A stretch of DNA of 64,000 nucleotides from Halomonas sp. PR-M31 (lineage in GTDB: Bacteria; Pseudomonadota; Gammaproteobacteria; Pseudomonadales; Halomonadaceae): the NCBI RefSeq assembly GCF_001039575.1, contig NZ_JIBT01000024.1:38484-102483 (forward strand), given 5' to 3'. Under the pieces are notes generated by a model. It was not told the DNA's origin. It made no database searches and saw nothing but the letters and a program-made list of their open reading frames with translations. The position numbers and the translations under genes were made by a program. This document shows, in pieces, positions 43,693-52,809 of the stretch; the first letter of the stretch is position 1; each line of letters opens with the position of its first letter.

Positions 43693-44186
43693 GGAGACGT
43701 CTCCTGTTGGGCGGCTTGTTCAGGCCGTTCCTCTGCGGGCGGCTGAAAGACGGTAAGCGTGCCATGTGCGAGACGAACACCCTCATCATCCAGGATCTCG
43801 CCGTCGAAATGCCCCAGACCGTTCTCTGCCTGGAAATCGAGACGGACGCTCACCTGATAGCTGCGGCCGAGTGCCAGATGTTCTCGGTGTGATTCGAAAC
43901 GCTTGCTGCCAATTAGAAAGCCGATGGCGGGAGGCTTGCGATGGATGCGAGCATGCCAGCCGGCCCAGGCAGCCACGGCCTGGGCCATCCACTCGAGACC
44001 CACCCAGCCGGGAATACCCGCATCGGTGGCAAAGACGTCGTCGGCGCTTGGTATCACATCGGCTACCAGGCTGTCACTGTCTACGGCAACGATACGATCG
44101 AGCAGGCACATGCCTTGGCTCTGGGGAACGAAGGGCGCGATAGAGCAGGGCAGCTGAAGCTCTGCGGGATGAACTGATGAACTCAT
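43689..44186 (-). CDS. 3-hydroxyacyl-ACP dehydratase (hotdog, ApeP-like)
   Basis: The 165-residue hotdog-fold protein opens LPCSIAPFVPQSQGMCLLDRIVAVDSDSLVADV and contains IPGWVGLEWMAQAVAAWAGWHARIHRKPPAIGFLIGSKRF, the usual ApeP-type dehydratase pattern. It removes water from the beta-hydroxy intermediate to give the conjugated double bond. It lies between the KS and the ketoreductase, 1 base after the KS stop and overlapping the reductase start. Confidence 0.88.
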   Translation of the reverse strand: MSSSVHPAELQLPCSIAPFVPQSQGMCLLDRIVAVDSDSLVADVIPSADDVFATDAGIPGWVGLEWMAQAVAAWAGWHARIHRKPPAIGFLIGSKRFESHREHLALGRSYQVSVRLDFQAENGLGHFDGEILDDEGVRLAHGTLTVFQPPAEERPEQAAQQETSP

Positions 44187-44187
44187 A

Positions 44188-45351
44188 TCAATCCGCTCTG
44201 CTCAGCAACAAAGAGGCATTGCTTCCGCCAAAGGCGAAGGAGTTGCTCATCACCTGCCGGGGCACCCTGGCATCGGCATCATCGACCAGCGGTAAGTAGG
44301 GAAGTGTCGGATCGTAATGCCTGTCGTAGACATGCAGCGGCAGTTTCCCATGGTGCAGAGAAAGCCAGCAGAAGGCGGCCTCCAGGGCGCCGGCGGCCCC
44401 CAGTGTGTGGCCGGTAAGCGCCTTGGTGGAGCTGCATGGCGGCGGCGTGGCAAATAGCTCGGCCACTGCCTGGGACTCCATGAGGTCATTCTGGGAGGTA
44501 CCGGTGCCATGCAAATTGAGATAGTCGATCTCATCGATGTCGCGACGGGCCTGGGTCAGTGAAGCTTTCATGGCGGCCAGCGCACCACTGCCGTCCGGGC
44601 GAGGGGCCGAAATGTGGTAGGCGTCGGCGCTTTCCCCGACGCCTTCGAGCTGGATGCCGCCGGGCTCACGAGTAACGATGAACAGCGCCGCCGCTTCACC
44701 AAGATTGATGCCGCTGCGATTGGCTGAGAAGGGCAGGCAAGGGGCATCGCTGATCGCTTCCAGGCTGGCGAAACCGTTGACCGTCAGACGGCACAGGGTA
44801 TCAGCCCCCCCGGCGATCACCGCATCGCATTCACCGGCGCGCAGAAGACGCCGGGCGCTGGCCAGGGCTCGGGCGCTGGAACTGCAGGCGGTGGACAGCA
44901 CATAGGCGGGGCCTTCGAGCCCCAGCTGTTGGGCTACGAACTGTGCCGGTGCACCGAGTTCCTGCTGTGCATAGCGAAAGCTGTCGGGAAGCGGTCCTTG
45001 GCGCCCGGAGATTGCCAGAGCCTGTTCGGTTTCACCGATGCCGGAGGTGCTGGTGCCGATGACGACACCGATGCGCGAAGGCGAATAGCTGGCGAGCAGC
45101 GACGAGATATCGAGACGCTGCAGGGCGGTGGCTAACAGGCGATTGTTGGCGCTGCGATGCTCTGCCGGCCAGGCGGTATCATCCACAAGCGCGCTGGTGA
45201 CTTCTCCCAAGGGCAACATACGCCCAGGGGTATAGGTATCGCTTTGCACCAGACCGCGACGACCGTTGAACAGGGCGGAGGCGATAACGTCCAGGCTATC
45301 TCCCAGGCTGCACACGATGCCTGGGGTCGAGAGCCGACAGGGCATACTCAT
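44188..45351 (-). CDS. Beta-ketoacyl-ACP synthase (KS) of the aryl polyene operon
   Basis: The roughly 387-residue condensing enzyme has the complete Cys-His-His set: catalytic Cys in LSTACSSSARAL, His in NLHGTGTSQNDLMES and His in TKALTGHTLGAAGALEA. It performs Claisen condensation for polyene chain growth and probably pairs with the chain-length factor at 56437. I chose ATG 45351 with AGAAGGA before it; GTG 45372, overlapping the DUF3261 stop, would add 7 residues. Confidence 0.92.
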   Translation of the reverse strand: MSMPCRLSTPGIVCSLGDSLDVIASALFNGRRGLVQSDTYTPGRMLPLGEVTSALVDDTAWPAEHRSANNRLLATALQRLDISSLLASYSPSRIGVVIGTSTSGIGETEQALAISGRQGPLPDSFRYAQQELGAPAQFVAQQLGLEGPAYVLSTACSSSARALASARRLLRAGECDAVIAGGADTLCRLTVNGFASLEAISDAPCLPFSANRSGINLGEAAALFIVTREPGGIQLEGVGESADAYHISAPRPDGSGALAAMKASLTQARRDIDEIDYLNLHGTGTSQNDLMESQAVAELFATPPPCSSTKALTGHTLGAAGALEAAFCWLSLHHGKLPLHVYDRHYDPTLPYLPLVDDADARVPRQVMSNSFAFGGSNASLLLSRAD

Positions 45352-45368
45352 CTGATCCTTCTGTCCAC

Positions 45369-46015
45369 TCACGGCGATGGCTCTTCAGCTGCTTCGTCGT
45401 CGGAGGGCTTCTGGTTTGACTCAGTGGCAGACTCCTCGAGCGGCTCGATCCGTAGACGAAACTGCCCCTGACGATCCTCCAGTATCACCGTTTCCTCCCG
45501 GGAGGCATCCGTCATCGCCGGGGTGATGCGAGCGATTAGGGTGTCATAGCGACGGATCTCTCGGGCATCGCCTGCAATGCTCATCGACCAGGGGCTATCG
45601 ATGAAGGCCTCTTCAAGGGCCACCGCCGGCCAGAGGCTCCATTCAAGTCGCGACGCCAGCCACTCGGGGGAGGCAGGGAAGGCCTCCTTCACCATTTTCT
45701 CGGGCACGTCGCCTTCCTCGAAACGGCTGCCTTCCTCGTCGTGGACCAGGGTCGTCAAGCGCTGGCCGTAAGGCGTCAGGAATACGACCCGCAGCTTTCC
45801 CTCCTCAAGGCGAATCAACCCGATCAGGTTCGCGCCTGCTCGGGTTCTTCCTCCGGCGTAAAGGTCAGGCGGCGCTTGAGGGTATCGGACAAGGGCAGGT
45901 TGGCGAAGCGCGGCGAGGGCGCCGTCGAAGGCAGCAGGGAGCAGCCGCTCAGCAGCGTCAATAGCGCCGTCAGCAGCACCAGTGAGCGCAGCGGAGTAAC
46001 AAGGTGATTCGTCAT
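45369..46015 (-). pseudogene. DUF3261 outer-membrane lipoprotein, frameshifted near 45835
   Basis: The N-terminus is a lipoprotein signal (SLVLLTALLTLLSGCSLLP, lipobox LSGC). The rest (LIGLIRLEEGKLRVVFLTPYGQRL, LEWSLWPAVALEEAF) is in another frame and matches the DUF3261 lipoproteins of aryl polyene clusters. Adding one G in GAGCAGGCGCGAAC, read on the minus strand near 45835, makes EQGANLIGLIRL and restores a 215-residue protein. It may help place the pigment in the outer membrane. Confidence 0.75.
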
Positions 46016-46041
46016 GCACGCCTCTCTTGATACAGATCTCT

Positions 46042-47328
46042 TTATGCAGGGCTGGATTGGGTTTGGCGCGGAAGATAACCGCAGAGCTGTGCCAGGGTCG
46101 ACAGACGTCTGTTCGCATTACTGACGAAGGGATTGTCCTGGTCCCAGGCATAGCCTGCCAGAACCGCGCTGATCATGCGCTTGAGTCCGTCGGGCTGGGA
46201 TTCGCTGAAGACGATGCTCTGTAGCCGACCGTCGTACCAGGCATCGACGAAGGCGCGGAAGGTAGCAATCCCATGGCGCAGTGGCGCTTCGAACTCTGTC
46301 TGCCAATCCACGCTCTCGCCGTGTAAATGTCGATTGACCAGCGGAGCGGCCATGATGGCGGAGTGCAGCGCGATGGTCACTCCGGAGGAAAAGACCGGAT
46401 CGAGGAACTCCCCTGCGTTACCGAGCAGGGCATAGCCCGGCCCGTGCAGATTCGAAACATCCGCGGAGTAGCCCTTGAGTTCGCCGAAGGGGCGAAGCGG
46501 TCGGGCGTTGCGCAACAGCTGGCGATAGCGGGGTTCCGCGTCGATCAAGGCATGCCAACGCGCTTCGGCGCTGTCGCCATACTGCTCCAGGGTTTCGATG
46601 GCGCCGACCACGCCTACTGAGGCGTGGCCGTTGGCAAAGGGAATCAGCCAGTACCAGATACTGGCATCCTCGGGATGCACCCCGATCAGGATCTTCTCAC
46701 GATCATAATCCGGATCGTCAATGTGATCCTCCACATGAGTAAATACCGCCATACGCGGCTCGAGCCGCGGGTCCCGCTCGAGATCGAGCTTGCGTGCCAG
46801 TACTCGGCCATAGCCGCTGGCATCCAGCAAAAAGCGCGCGGTCAGGGTCGTCGTCTTGCCATCTTCATCAACGTAGCTCACCCGAGGGCGTGTAGCGTCG
46901 GGGCAAACATCCGTCACGGTGACACCGAAGTCCACCTTGGCGCCACGATCGGCGGCGGCTTGGATCAAACGGTGATCGAAGTCTGCCCGCTCGATCTGGT
47001 AGGTGGTGCCCCAGCCCGGGGTAAACTTTTCGCGAAAGTCGATGGCAGTCGTTTTGGTACCGCAAGTGAAGGCAGCGCCATTCTTGAACTGATAATTGGC
47101 GGCCTGCACGGTCTCGAGCAGGCCGGCGGTCTCGAGATAACTCATGCACTGAGGCAGCAGACTTTCACCGATTGAGAAGCGGGGAAAGTGGCTGCGCTCC
47201 AGTACCCGCACATCATGACCCAGGCCCGTCAGCTGCGAGGCGGCGGCAGCGCCGGCAGGGCCCGCGCCGATGATGACGACATCGGTATCGACATCAGAAG
47301 AGTGTTCATGGGTCATGGGATTCTCCAC
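46042..47328 (-). CDS. FAD-dependent oxidoreductase of the tryptophan halogenase-like family
   Basis: The 428-residue flavoprotein has the dinucleotide motif VVIIGAGPAGAAAASQL, RSHFPRFSIGESLLP, and a WYWLIP segment similar to the WxWxIP motif of flavin-dependent halogenases, along with GYALLGNAGEFLDPVFSSGV. Such a gene is a regular member of aryl polyene and flexirubin-type clusters, where its exact reaction is not settled. The start is ATG 47328 or 47316. It lies 9 bases downstream of the MMPL exporter and 26 bases upstream of the lipoprotein. Confidence 0.85.
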   Translation of the reverse strand: MENPMTHEHSSDVDTDVVIIGAGPAGAAAASQLTGLGHDVRVLERSHFPRFSIGESLLPQCMSYLETAGLLETVQAANYQFKNGAAFTCGTKTTAIDFREKFTPGWGTTYQIERADFDHRLIQAAADRGAKVDFGVTVTDVCPDATRPRVSYVDEDGKTTTLTARFLLDASGYGRVLARKLDLERDPRLEPRMAVFTHVEDHIDDPDYDREKILIGVHPEDASIWYWLIPFANGHASVGVVGAIETLEQYGDSAEARWHALIDAEPRYRQLLRNARPLRPFGELKGYSADVSNLHGPGYALLGNAGEFLDPVFSSGVTIALHSAIMAAPLVNRHLHGESVDWQTEFEAPLRHGIATFRAFVDAWYDGRLQSIVFSESQPDGLKRMISAVLAGYAWDQDNPFVSNANRRLSTLAQLCGYLPRQTQSSPA

Positions 47329-47337
47329 CGAATATTG

Positions 47338-49707
47338 TCAGGCGTGCTCTCGGCTGGGCCGCACCCAGGGTACCAGACACCATACCATTGCCAGCCCAAT
47401 CAGACAGGATAGCCCCAGGTAGTGCAACGCCGGGGTCGCGCTGAAAGTGAGCAGGCCAAAGGCCAGCAGGCTGGTCAGGGTCGAGAGGCTGATGGCCAGC
47501 CAGGTCGAGGCGCGGCTACCGTGCTCGACGCTGAAGATGCCCGCATCCAGGCCGATGCCCAGTACCAGCAGCAGCCCCAGCTGGCTGAAGACGTTCAAGG
47601 GAATGCCGATCAAGGCAAACAGCGTCAAGGTGCCTAGCAGGGCGCCCAGGGGCGGCGTCAATACCCGCCAGGTATTCTGGCCATAGCGCCAGATCAGCAA
47701 TAGACTCAGCGCCATCACCGCCGCGGCCACCCACCAGACAATGTTTTTTCGCAGCTGACCGAGCAGTTCGCCGATGCGCGCCACACGATTGACATAGATG
47801 ACGTCGTCATCGTTACCGGCCAGCGCCGTCAGCCGTTGTTCCAGCGCTGACGCCTGGCCATCTTCGCCGGTGAACTGAACCAGCAAAGCGGCGGCGATAC
47901 GAACGCTTTCCTGGGTTTCCGGCTCGCTTTCAGGCTCGCCCAGCCACAGCCGCCGTTGAGAATTTCCCAAGGGCGAATCCAGCCAGGTGGCGACATCAAG
48001 CACGGGAGCGTCCTCGAGGCGCGTCCGGGCACGCTCGACGACCTTGTCATCAAGACCCGCCTGCTGCACCAAGGCTTTAAGGGGCTGGCCGTACAAGCGC
48101 TTCACGCGAGCCAGACTCTCTTGCTGCACGCCTAGCGGCGGCACGCTGTCGGCCAGATTGGTGATTCTCAAAGGCAGGCCTTCGTCGATCCAGTCACCCA
48201 GGGTGTCGCCCAGTGTCGCAAGACGGCTGAGCAGTGCTGCCTCATCGGTGGCGGTGACCAGCAGATAGCGGTTGCCGGTATCGCTGCCAAGCGCCTGCTG
48301 TACCTGACGCTCCTGATCGAGCAGCGTTTCCGGGGAGGGATTAAGCAAGCGCAGGCTGTCATCGCTGGTCAACTGCCAGCCGATCAGGGCACTACAAATC
48401 AGCAGCCCGACCAGCGCAATGCTGGGGGTAAGGCCGCGGCGGGGCGTCGTCCAGCGCCACAATCCTTCCGCAAGTCGCCGGGTCGCCGCCGGACTGGGCA
48501 GGCGCATGCGCGGCAGCCAAAGCACCACGCTGAGCCAGGCGCCGAGCAGCCCAAGAGCGGCGAAGGTGGCCATCTGACGCAGCCCTGGCATGGGGGTGAG
48601 GGTCTGGGCGAGATAGGCCAGCAGGCTCGAGACCAGTCCCAGGGTCAAGCCCGGCAACAGTCGGCCCAGTCGAAAATCGCGCCCGTGTACGGCGCGGTCG
48701 CACTGCAGATGCAGGGCGTAGTCGATGGCAATGCCGATCAGGCTGGCGCCGAAGGCCAGGGTCATCAGATGCAGCCGGCCAAACAGCATAAGCGTCACTG
48801 GCAGGGCGAGCAGCAGGCCGCAGGCCAGGGGCAGCATCATCTGAGCCAGCACCCAAGGCGAGCGGAACACCAGCAGTAGAATCGCGACCAAGCCGATAAA
48901 GGCGCCGAGCCCGATGGTAGTGATTTCCCGTTGGGCCTGGCGCGCACCGGCGGCAGCATGAAAGATCAATCCGGAGCGCAGCAGAGTGGCCTGAGGATGA
49001 TCTTGCTCAAAGTCTTTGAGGGTTCGCGTCATGGCCTGCTGCGCGCCGATATCATAGGGGCTGCCAGCCAGATCGCCGATCAGCATCGCATGAGGGTTGC
49101 CCTGCAAAGTGACGGTGAGCAGGCCGTTTCGGGCCTGAACCGGGCTCTCGTCCCGAGCGTCGAGCCAGCGTTCCAAAAGACCGAAAGGGTCGGCAACCGG
49201 GTCGGGCTGCCCTGTGGGTGAGAATAGATTGCGCAGGGCCGGCTCGATTAGCGACTCACCGCCATCCTGATCGATGATGTGCTGCAGTTCCGGCGTCAGG
49301 AGACGATAGCGGTAGCGACCCAATGCCTGGCGCGGGTCGCTGTCAATCAGATCGGTATCTCGCCAGTCGATCTTGGCAAGCAGCGGTGTATCCTGGCCTT
49401 CGTGCTTGCCGGCATCACCCAGCGCTCTGGCCAGCGCCTGGGTGTCGGCTTTCAGGTTCGGGGACGACAGCAGCAATACGAAGCGATCCTCGAAGCCGCG
49501 CCCCAGTTGAACGTTGGCCTGCTCGATCAAGGGAGATTGATGATCCTCCGGCAGCATGGCGGTCAGGCGCGTATCCACCGGCAGCCCGTCCCGCACAAGC
49601 CAGGCCAAGCCGAGAACGCAGCCAAGCAGCACCAGGGCCCACAGCCAGGCGAACAGGCGCAAAAGCGTCGCCATCCTCTTCGACTGCGGTTCAGCGCTCA
49701 GGGTCAT
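47338..49707 (-). CDS. MMPL/RND-family lipid exporter
   Basis: The 789-residue protein has an N-terminal helix (LFAWLWALVLLGCVLGLAWLV), a periplasmic loop, and two blocks of five to six helices (for example LGAFIGLVAILLLVFRSPWVLAQMM and IVWWVAAAVMALSLLLIWRYG), the MMPL/HAE1 plan. The second block carries the GIGLDAGIFSVEHG motif. It likely exports the completed aryl polyene lipid. ATG 49707 overlaps the LolA-like gene end by 17 bases; a longer in-frame start lies inside that gene and is rejected. Confidence 0.9.
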   Translation of the reverse strand: MTLSAEPQSKRMATLLRLFAWLWALVLLGCVLGLAWLVRDGLPVDTRLTAMLPEDHQSPLIEQANVQLGRGFEDRFVLLLSSPNLKADTQALARALGDAGKHEGQDTPLLAKIDWRDTDLIDSDPRQALGRYRYRLLTPELQHIIDQDGGESLIEPALRNLFSPTGQPDPVADPFGLLERWLDARDESPVQARNGLLTVTLQGNPHAMLIGDLAGSPYDIGAQQAMTRTLKDFEQDHPQATLLRSGLIFHAAAGARQAQREITTIGLGAFIGLVAILLLVFRSPWVLAQMMLPLACGLLLALPVTLMLFGRLHLMTLAFGASLIGIAIDYALHLQCDRAVHGRDFRLGRLLPGLTLGLVSSLLAYLAQTLTPMPGLRQMATFAALGLLGAWLSVVLWLPRMRLPSPAATRRLAEGLWRWTTPRRGLTPSIALVGLLICSALIGWQLTSDDSLRLLNPSPETLLDQERQVQQALGSDTGNRYLLVTATDEAALLSRLATLGDTLGDWIDEGLPLRITNLADSVPPLGVQQESLARVKRLYGQPLKALVQQAGLDDKVVERARTRLEDAPVLDVATWLDSPLGNSQRRLWLGEPESEPETQESVRIAAALLVQFTGEDGQASALEQRLTALAGNDDDVIYVNRVARIGELLGQLRKNIVWWVAAAVMALSLLLIWRYGQNTWRVLTPPLGALLGTLTLFALIGIPLNVFSQLGLLLVLGIGLDAGIFSVEHGSRASTWLAISLSTLTSLLAFGLLTFSATPALHYLGLSCLIGLAMVWCLVPWVRPSREHA

Positions 49708-50296
49708 TGCCTGCCTCGGCGGCCGATGGATCAAAAGGCCGCTGATCGAAGAAGCGCACCCTGAGCACGTCCTCGTTGGCCGCGTAGAGCGCAATATTGT
49801 CGAGATAATCGGCGCCCTTGAGCTCAATGCGAGTGAAGCGCTGGCGCAGGGCTTTGGCCTTGGGTTCGAGAGTGACCTGCCAGGCCTCGTTCGTACCGGA
49901 CACGTCGAGGGTGAAGCGCTCCTGCAGGGCATGCCAGTCCCCTTGCAGCAGCTGCAGAAGCAGCGTGCCGACCTGCTGGCGCTGGCGGTCGCTGCCGGCG
50001 CCAGCCTTCTCATCCAAGCTGTCCGCTGCGTTCTCGGCGGTGAACACGAGGCGATCCTCGATCGGGGTTTCCAGCACCCAGACCATCCGGGCGTCCCGCT
50101 CATAGAGAAAGTGACCAGTACTTTTCAGTCGGGTATCGAGATCCGCGAGATAGCGCTGCTGCTCGAAGCGACCCTCGAGAGTCTCGGTCTGATTCAATCG
50201 ATCCTGCAGGTCGTCAAGCTCGAAGGCCAGCGTCGGACCGGACAAGAGCAGCAGCACGACAAGTGCATGACGCAACGATTTTCCTTTAATCCGCAT
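49691..50296 (-). CDS. LolA-like outer-membrane lipoprotein carrier (first copy)
   Basis: The 201-residue periplasmic protein has a signal peptide (LRHALVVLLLLSGPTLAFE) and a LolA-type half-barrel (TLEGRFEQQRYLADLDTRLKSTGHFLYERDARMVWVLETP; DLDLD-type repeated strands). It sits between the ammonia lyase and the MMPL exporter, as in other aryl polyene clusters. ATG 50296 overlaps the lyase stop region. A longer upstream start lies inside the lyase gene. Confidence 0.85.
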   Translation of the reverse strand: MRIKGKSLRHALVVLLLLSGPTLAFELDDLQDRLNQTETLEGRFEQQRYLADLDTRLKSTGHFLYERDARMVWVLETPIEDRLVFTAENAADSLDEKAGAGSDRQRQQVGTLLLQLLQGDWHALQERFTLDVSGTNEAWQVTLEPKAKALRQRFTRIELKGADYLDNIALYAANEDVLRVRFFDQRPFDPSAAEAGNDPER

Positions 50297-51875
50297 ACAT
50301 TCCCTCCGCCAGATCGGCCAGGTGGACGCATAAATAGCGCAGATCGTTTTCCAGGGCTCGGTCTTCTTCAACGAAGGCAATACGTTCCCGGCACAGACGA
50401 TGAAAGTCCCCAAGCGTCGGTGGAAGAAGAACGTCCTGGACGTGAGAGCCAGTCGCCTGGCGCAGATCCACCGCCTGGCAGGCACCGTGCAACAAGGCGG
50501 CAACCACCTGCTCGCTCAGAGTGAGTACCCGCAGCGCATCCCGGGCGGCAATGGTGCCCATGCTTACCTTGTCTTGATTGTGACACTCCGTGGAGCGAGA
50601 GAAGACACTCGCCGGCATGGTCAGCTTGAGGGCTTCGGCGGTCCAGGCGGAAACACCGATCTGCACCGCCTTATAGCCATGATTGAGCGGCGCTCGCTCC
50701 AGCGTGGCGCCGCTCAGATTGGCGGGCAGGCCGTGGTTGTAGCGGGTGTCGACCAGCAGGGCGAACTGCCGATCGAGCAGGTCGGCAATATTGGCCACCA
50801 GGGTCTTGAGGGAATCCATGGCGAAGGCGATATGACCGCCATAAAAATGTCCGCCATGCATCACCTTGCCGGCGACCGGATCGATCAGCGGGTTGTCGTT
50901 GGCGCTATTGAGCTCGTTTTCGATGAAGCTGCGAAGCCAAGGCAGGCTGTCTTCCAGCACGCCAATGACATGAGGCGCGCAGCGGGTTGAGTAGCGATCC
51001 TGCAGCCGCGAGGAGTTGCGCGGTGTCTCATCGTCATTGACTCGTCCAGGATCGTGGGCGAGGTCTCGATGTAAACGCGCAGCCACTCGCTGCTGCCCGA
51101 TATGGGGCTTGGCGGCAAATAGATCCGCATCGAAATGATAGGGGTTGCCCTCCAGCGCCCAGCTGGTCATGGCGGTGATGCGGGTAGCCAGGCGCGACAG
51201 CCGTTCGGCGCGACCAAACGCCAGACAGGCCAGAGCCGTCATCACGGCGGTGCCGTTCATCAGCGCCAGGCCTTCCTTGGGACGCAGGCGGTAGGGGGTC
51301 AGACCGCGCTCCGCGAACACCTCCGCGGTGGAACGCCGCTGGCCGCCATCGAACACCTCACGCTCGCCGCATAGCACCGCAGCCAGATAGGAAAGCGGCG
51401 TCAGATCGCCGCTGGCGCCTACGGAGCCTTCGCTGGGAATCACCGGAATCACGTCTTCTTCGAGCAGCCACACCAAGCGCTCTAGAAGCTCGACGCTGAC
51501 CCCGGAAACACCCCGGCAAAGCGATACCAGGCGCACCAGTACCACCGCCCGAGCGGACTCGATATCAAGAATCTCGCCTAGACCGCAGCCATGAAAGGTA
51601 TAAAGGTGGCGCGGCAATTCCGCGTGCTGTGCCATGGGCACCGCTCGGGTACAGGCATCGCCGTAGCCGGTAGTGACCCCATAGACCACGCCGTCCTCCT
51701 CGAGCAGACGATCGAGAAAGGCCGGCCCGGCGGCGATACGTTCGCGAAACTCTGAAGAATCCGAAAGCTGGACGCGAGTAAGGCCAGCGGCCACGTCCAG
51801 CACGGTTTCGAGTGCGACGGCGCTGCCATCGAGTATCAGCGGGGTCGGGTGTCGGTCAGCGAGCATGTCGATCAT
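50286..51875 (-). CDS. Aromatic amino acid ammonia-lyase (HAL/PAL/TAL family) of the pigment operon
   Basis: The 529-residue lyase has the self-forming MIO cofactor motif Ala154-Ser155-Gly156 (in SVGASGDLTPLSYLAAVL), the front Tyr loop VYGVTTGYGDA, and the substrate-selectivity stretch LPRHLYTFHGCGLG. The pair at the selectivity position is Phe94-His95, which is neither the His-Leu of tyrosine, the Phe-Leu of phenylalanine nor the Ser-His of histidine lyases. It probably makes the aryl acid starter (a cinnamate- or coumarate-type acid). It overlaps the acyltransferase gene by 20 bases. Confidence 0.88.
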   Translation of the reverse strand: MIDMLADRHPTPLILDGSAVALETVLDVAAGLTRVQLSDSSEFRERIAAGPAFLDRLLEEDGVVYGVTTGYGDACTRAVPMAQHAELPRHLYTFHGCGLGEILDIESARAVVLVRLVSLCRGVSGVSVELLERLVWLLEEDVIPVIPSEGSVGASGDLTPLSYLAAVLCGEREVFDGGQRRSTAEVFAERGLTPYRLRPKEGLALMNGTAVMTALACLAFGRAERLSRLATRITAMTSWALEGNPYHFDADLFAAKPHIGQQRVAARLHRDLAHDPGRVNDDETPRNSSRLQDRYSTRCAPHVIGVLEDSLPWLRSFIENELNSANDNPLIDPVAGKVMHGGHFYGGHIAFAMDSLKTLVANIADLLDRQFALLVDTRYNHGLPANLSGATLERAPLNHGYKAVQIGVSAWTAEALKLTMPASVFSRSTECHNQDKVSMGTIAARDALRVLTLSEQVVAALLHGACQAVDLRQATGSHVQDVLLPPTLGDFHRLCRERIAFVEEDRALENDLRYLCVHLADLAEGMYAD

Positions 51876-52809
51876 CTATTTGCCAAAAGGGAAAGAAGTT
51901 GAACCACTGCAACGGGTAGCGGCGACATTGGTCCGTGAGCCAGGTGACGTAGCGCTGCATAGCGTCCTCGCGCCAGGCCTCGCGGTCGGCCCGGCGCAGG
52001 CGAGTGGTGTCGTCGAAGGGTTGGAACTCGATACGATGCGCCCGGCCCTCTCGTAGACAGCTCATCGTATAGATGGGGCAGCGCAACAGGGCCGCCAGCC
52101 AGAAGGGGCCCTCCGGAAATGGCGCCGGGGCACCAAGAAAATCGATATGGCGTACCCGGCCGCCGTCGTTGATCGGCACTCGATCCGCGGCGATCACCAC
52201 GAATCCGCCGGCGTTGATGCGCGCTGCCAGGGCCATGGCAGTCGCCGGGGTAATCTCGGTTACCTCAATGATCTCAGGGCCGCGCCTTGCAGTGGAGCGG
52301 TCGAGCAGCTGGTTGAACTTGCGAGAATTGCGGGTGTGCATGAGCTGGGTGACATGGAAATCATCCCGGGTATCGCTCATGGCGCTACAGATTTCCAGAT
52401 TGCCGATATGAGAGACCAGCATTAGGCCGCCTCGGCCGCTGCGAATGGCTTGGTCCAGACAGCGGCGATCCTCTTGGGTGACACGCACCTCGAGGGGCAT
52501 GCCGCTCCAGGCATCCACCTTGTCCATCAGGGACTGGCCAAAGGCCATGAAGTGCTTTAACCCAAGCCAAAGTCTCCAGCGCGGCGGCGATCCGGCATGT
52601 AACGGCCAAATGCGTTCGAGATAGCGGCGCGACGCGCGCCGAGGCAATGCCCGGCCAAGATAGTAATAAAGAATGACTGGCGCGAGCATTACCCGGAAGG
52701 GCAGACGCCCGAGATGGCGACGAATCCAGACCATGATGCGCATGCCGGCCACGGAGCCGGATTCCTGGATGCGTGCCCAATGCTGGGGGGCGCCGGAAGA
52801 GTGACTCAT
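51856..52809 (-). CDS. LpxL/HtrB-family lipid acyltransferase
   Basis: The 317-residue protein belongs to the lysophospholipid/lipid A acyltransferase family: GLMLVSHIGNLEICSAMSD with the HxxxxE-type motif (HIGNLE), AAARINAGGFVVIAADRVPINDGGRV and PLQWFNFFPFW at the end. It probably attaches the polyene chain to its lipid carrier. ATG 52809 overlaps the glycosyltransferase stop (ATGA). It is often fused to the glycosyltransferase in related clusters; here they are separate genes. Confidence 0.87.
   Translation of the reverse strand: MSHSSGAPQHWARIQESGSVAGMRIMVWIRRHLGRLPFRVMLAPVILYYYLGRALPRRASRRYLERIWPLHAGSPPRWRLWLGLKHFMAFGQSLMDKVDAWSGMPLEVRVTQEDRRCLDQAIRSGRGGLMLVSHIGNLEICSAMSDTRDDFHVTQLMHTRNSRKFNQLLDRSTARRGPEIIEVTEITPATAMALAARINAGGFVVIAADRVPINDGGRVRHIDFLGAPAPFPEGPFWLAALLRCPIYTMSCLREGRAHRIEFQPFDDTTRLRRADREAWREDAMQRYVTWLTDQCRRYPLQWFNFFPFWQIDDRHAR

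Noticed and set aside
49708..50103. N-terminal extension of the MMPL exporter
   Set aside because: It lies inside the LolA-like gene in another frame; the exporter's first helix begins right after ATG 49707.
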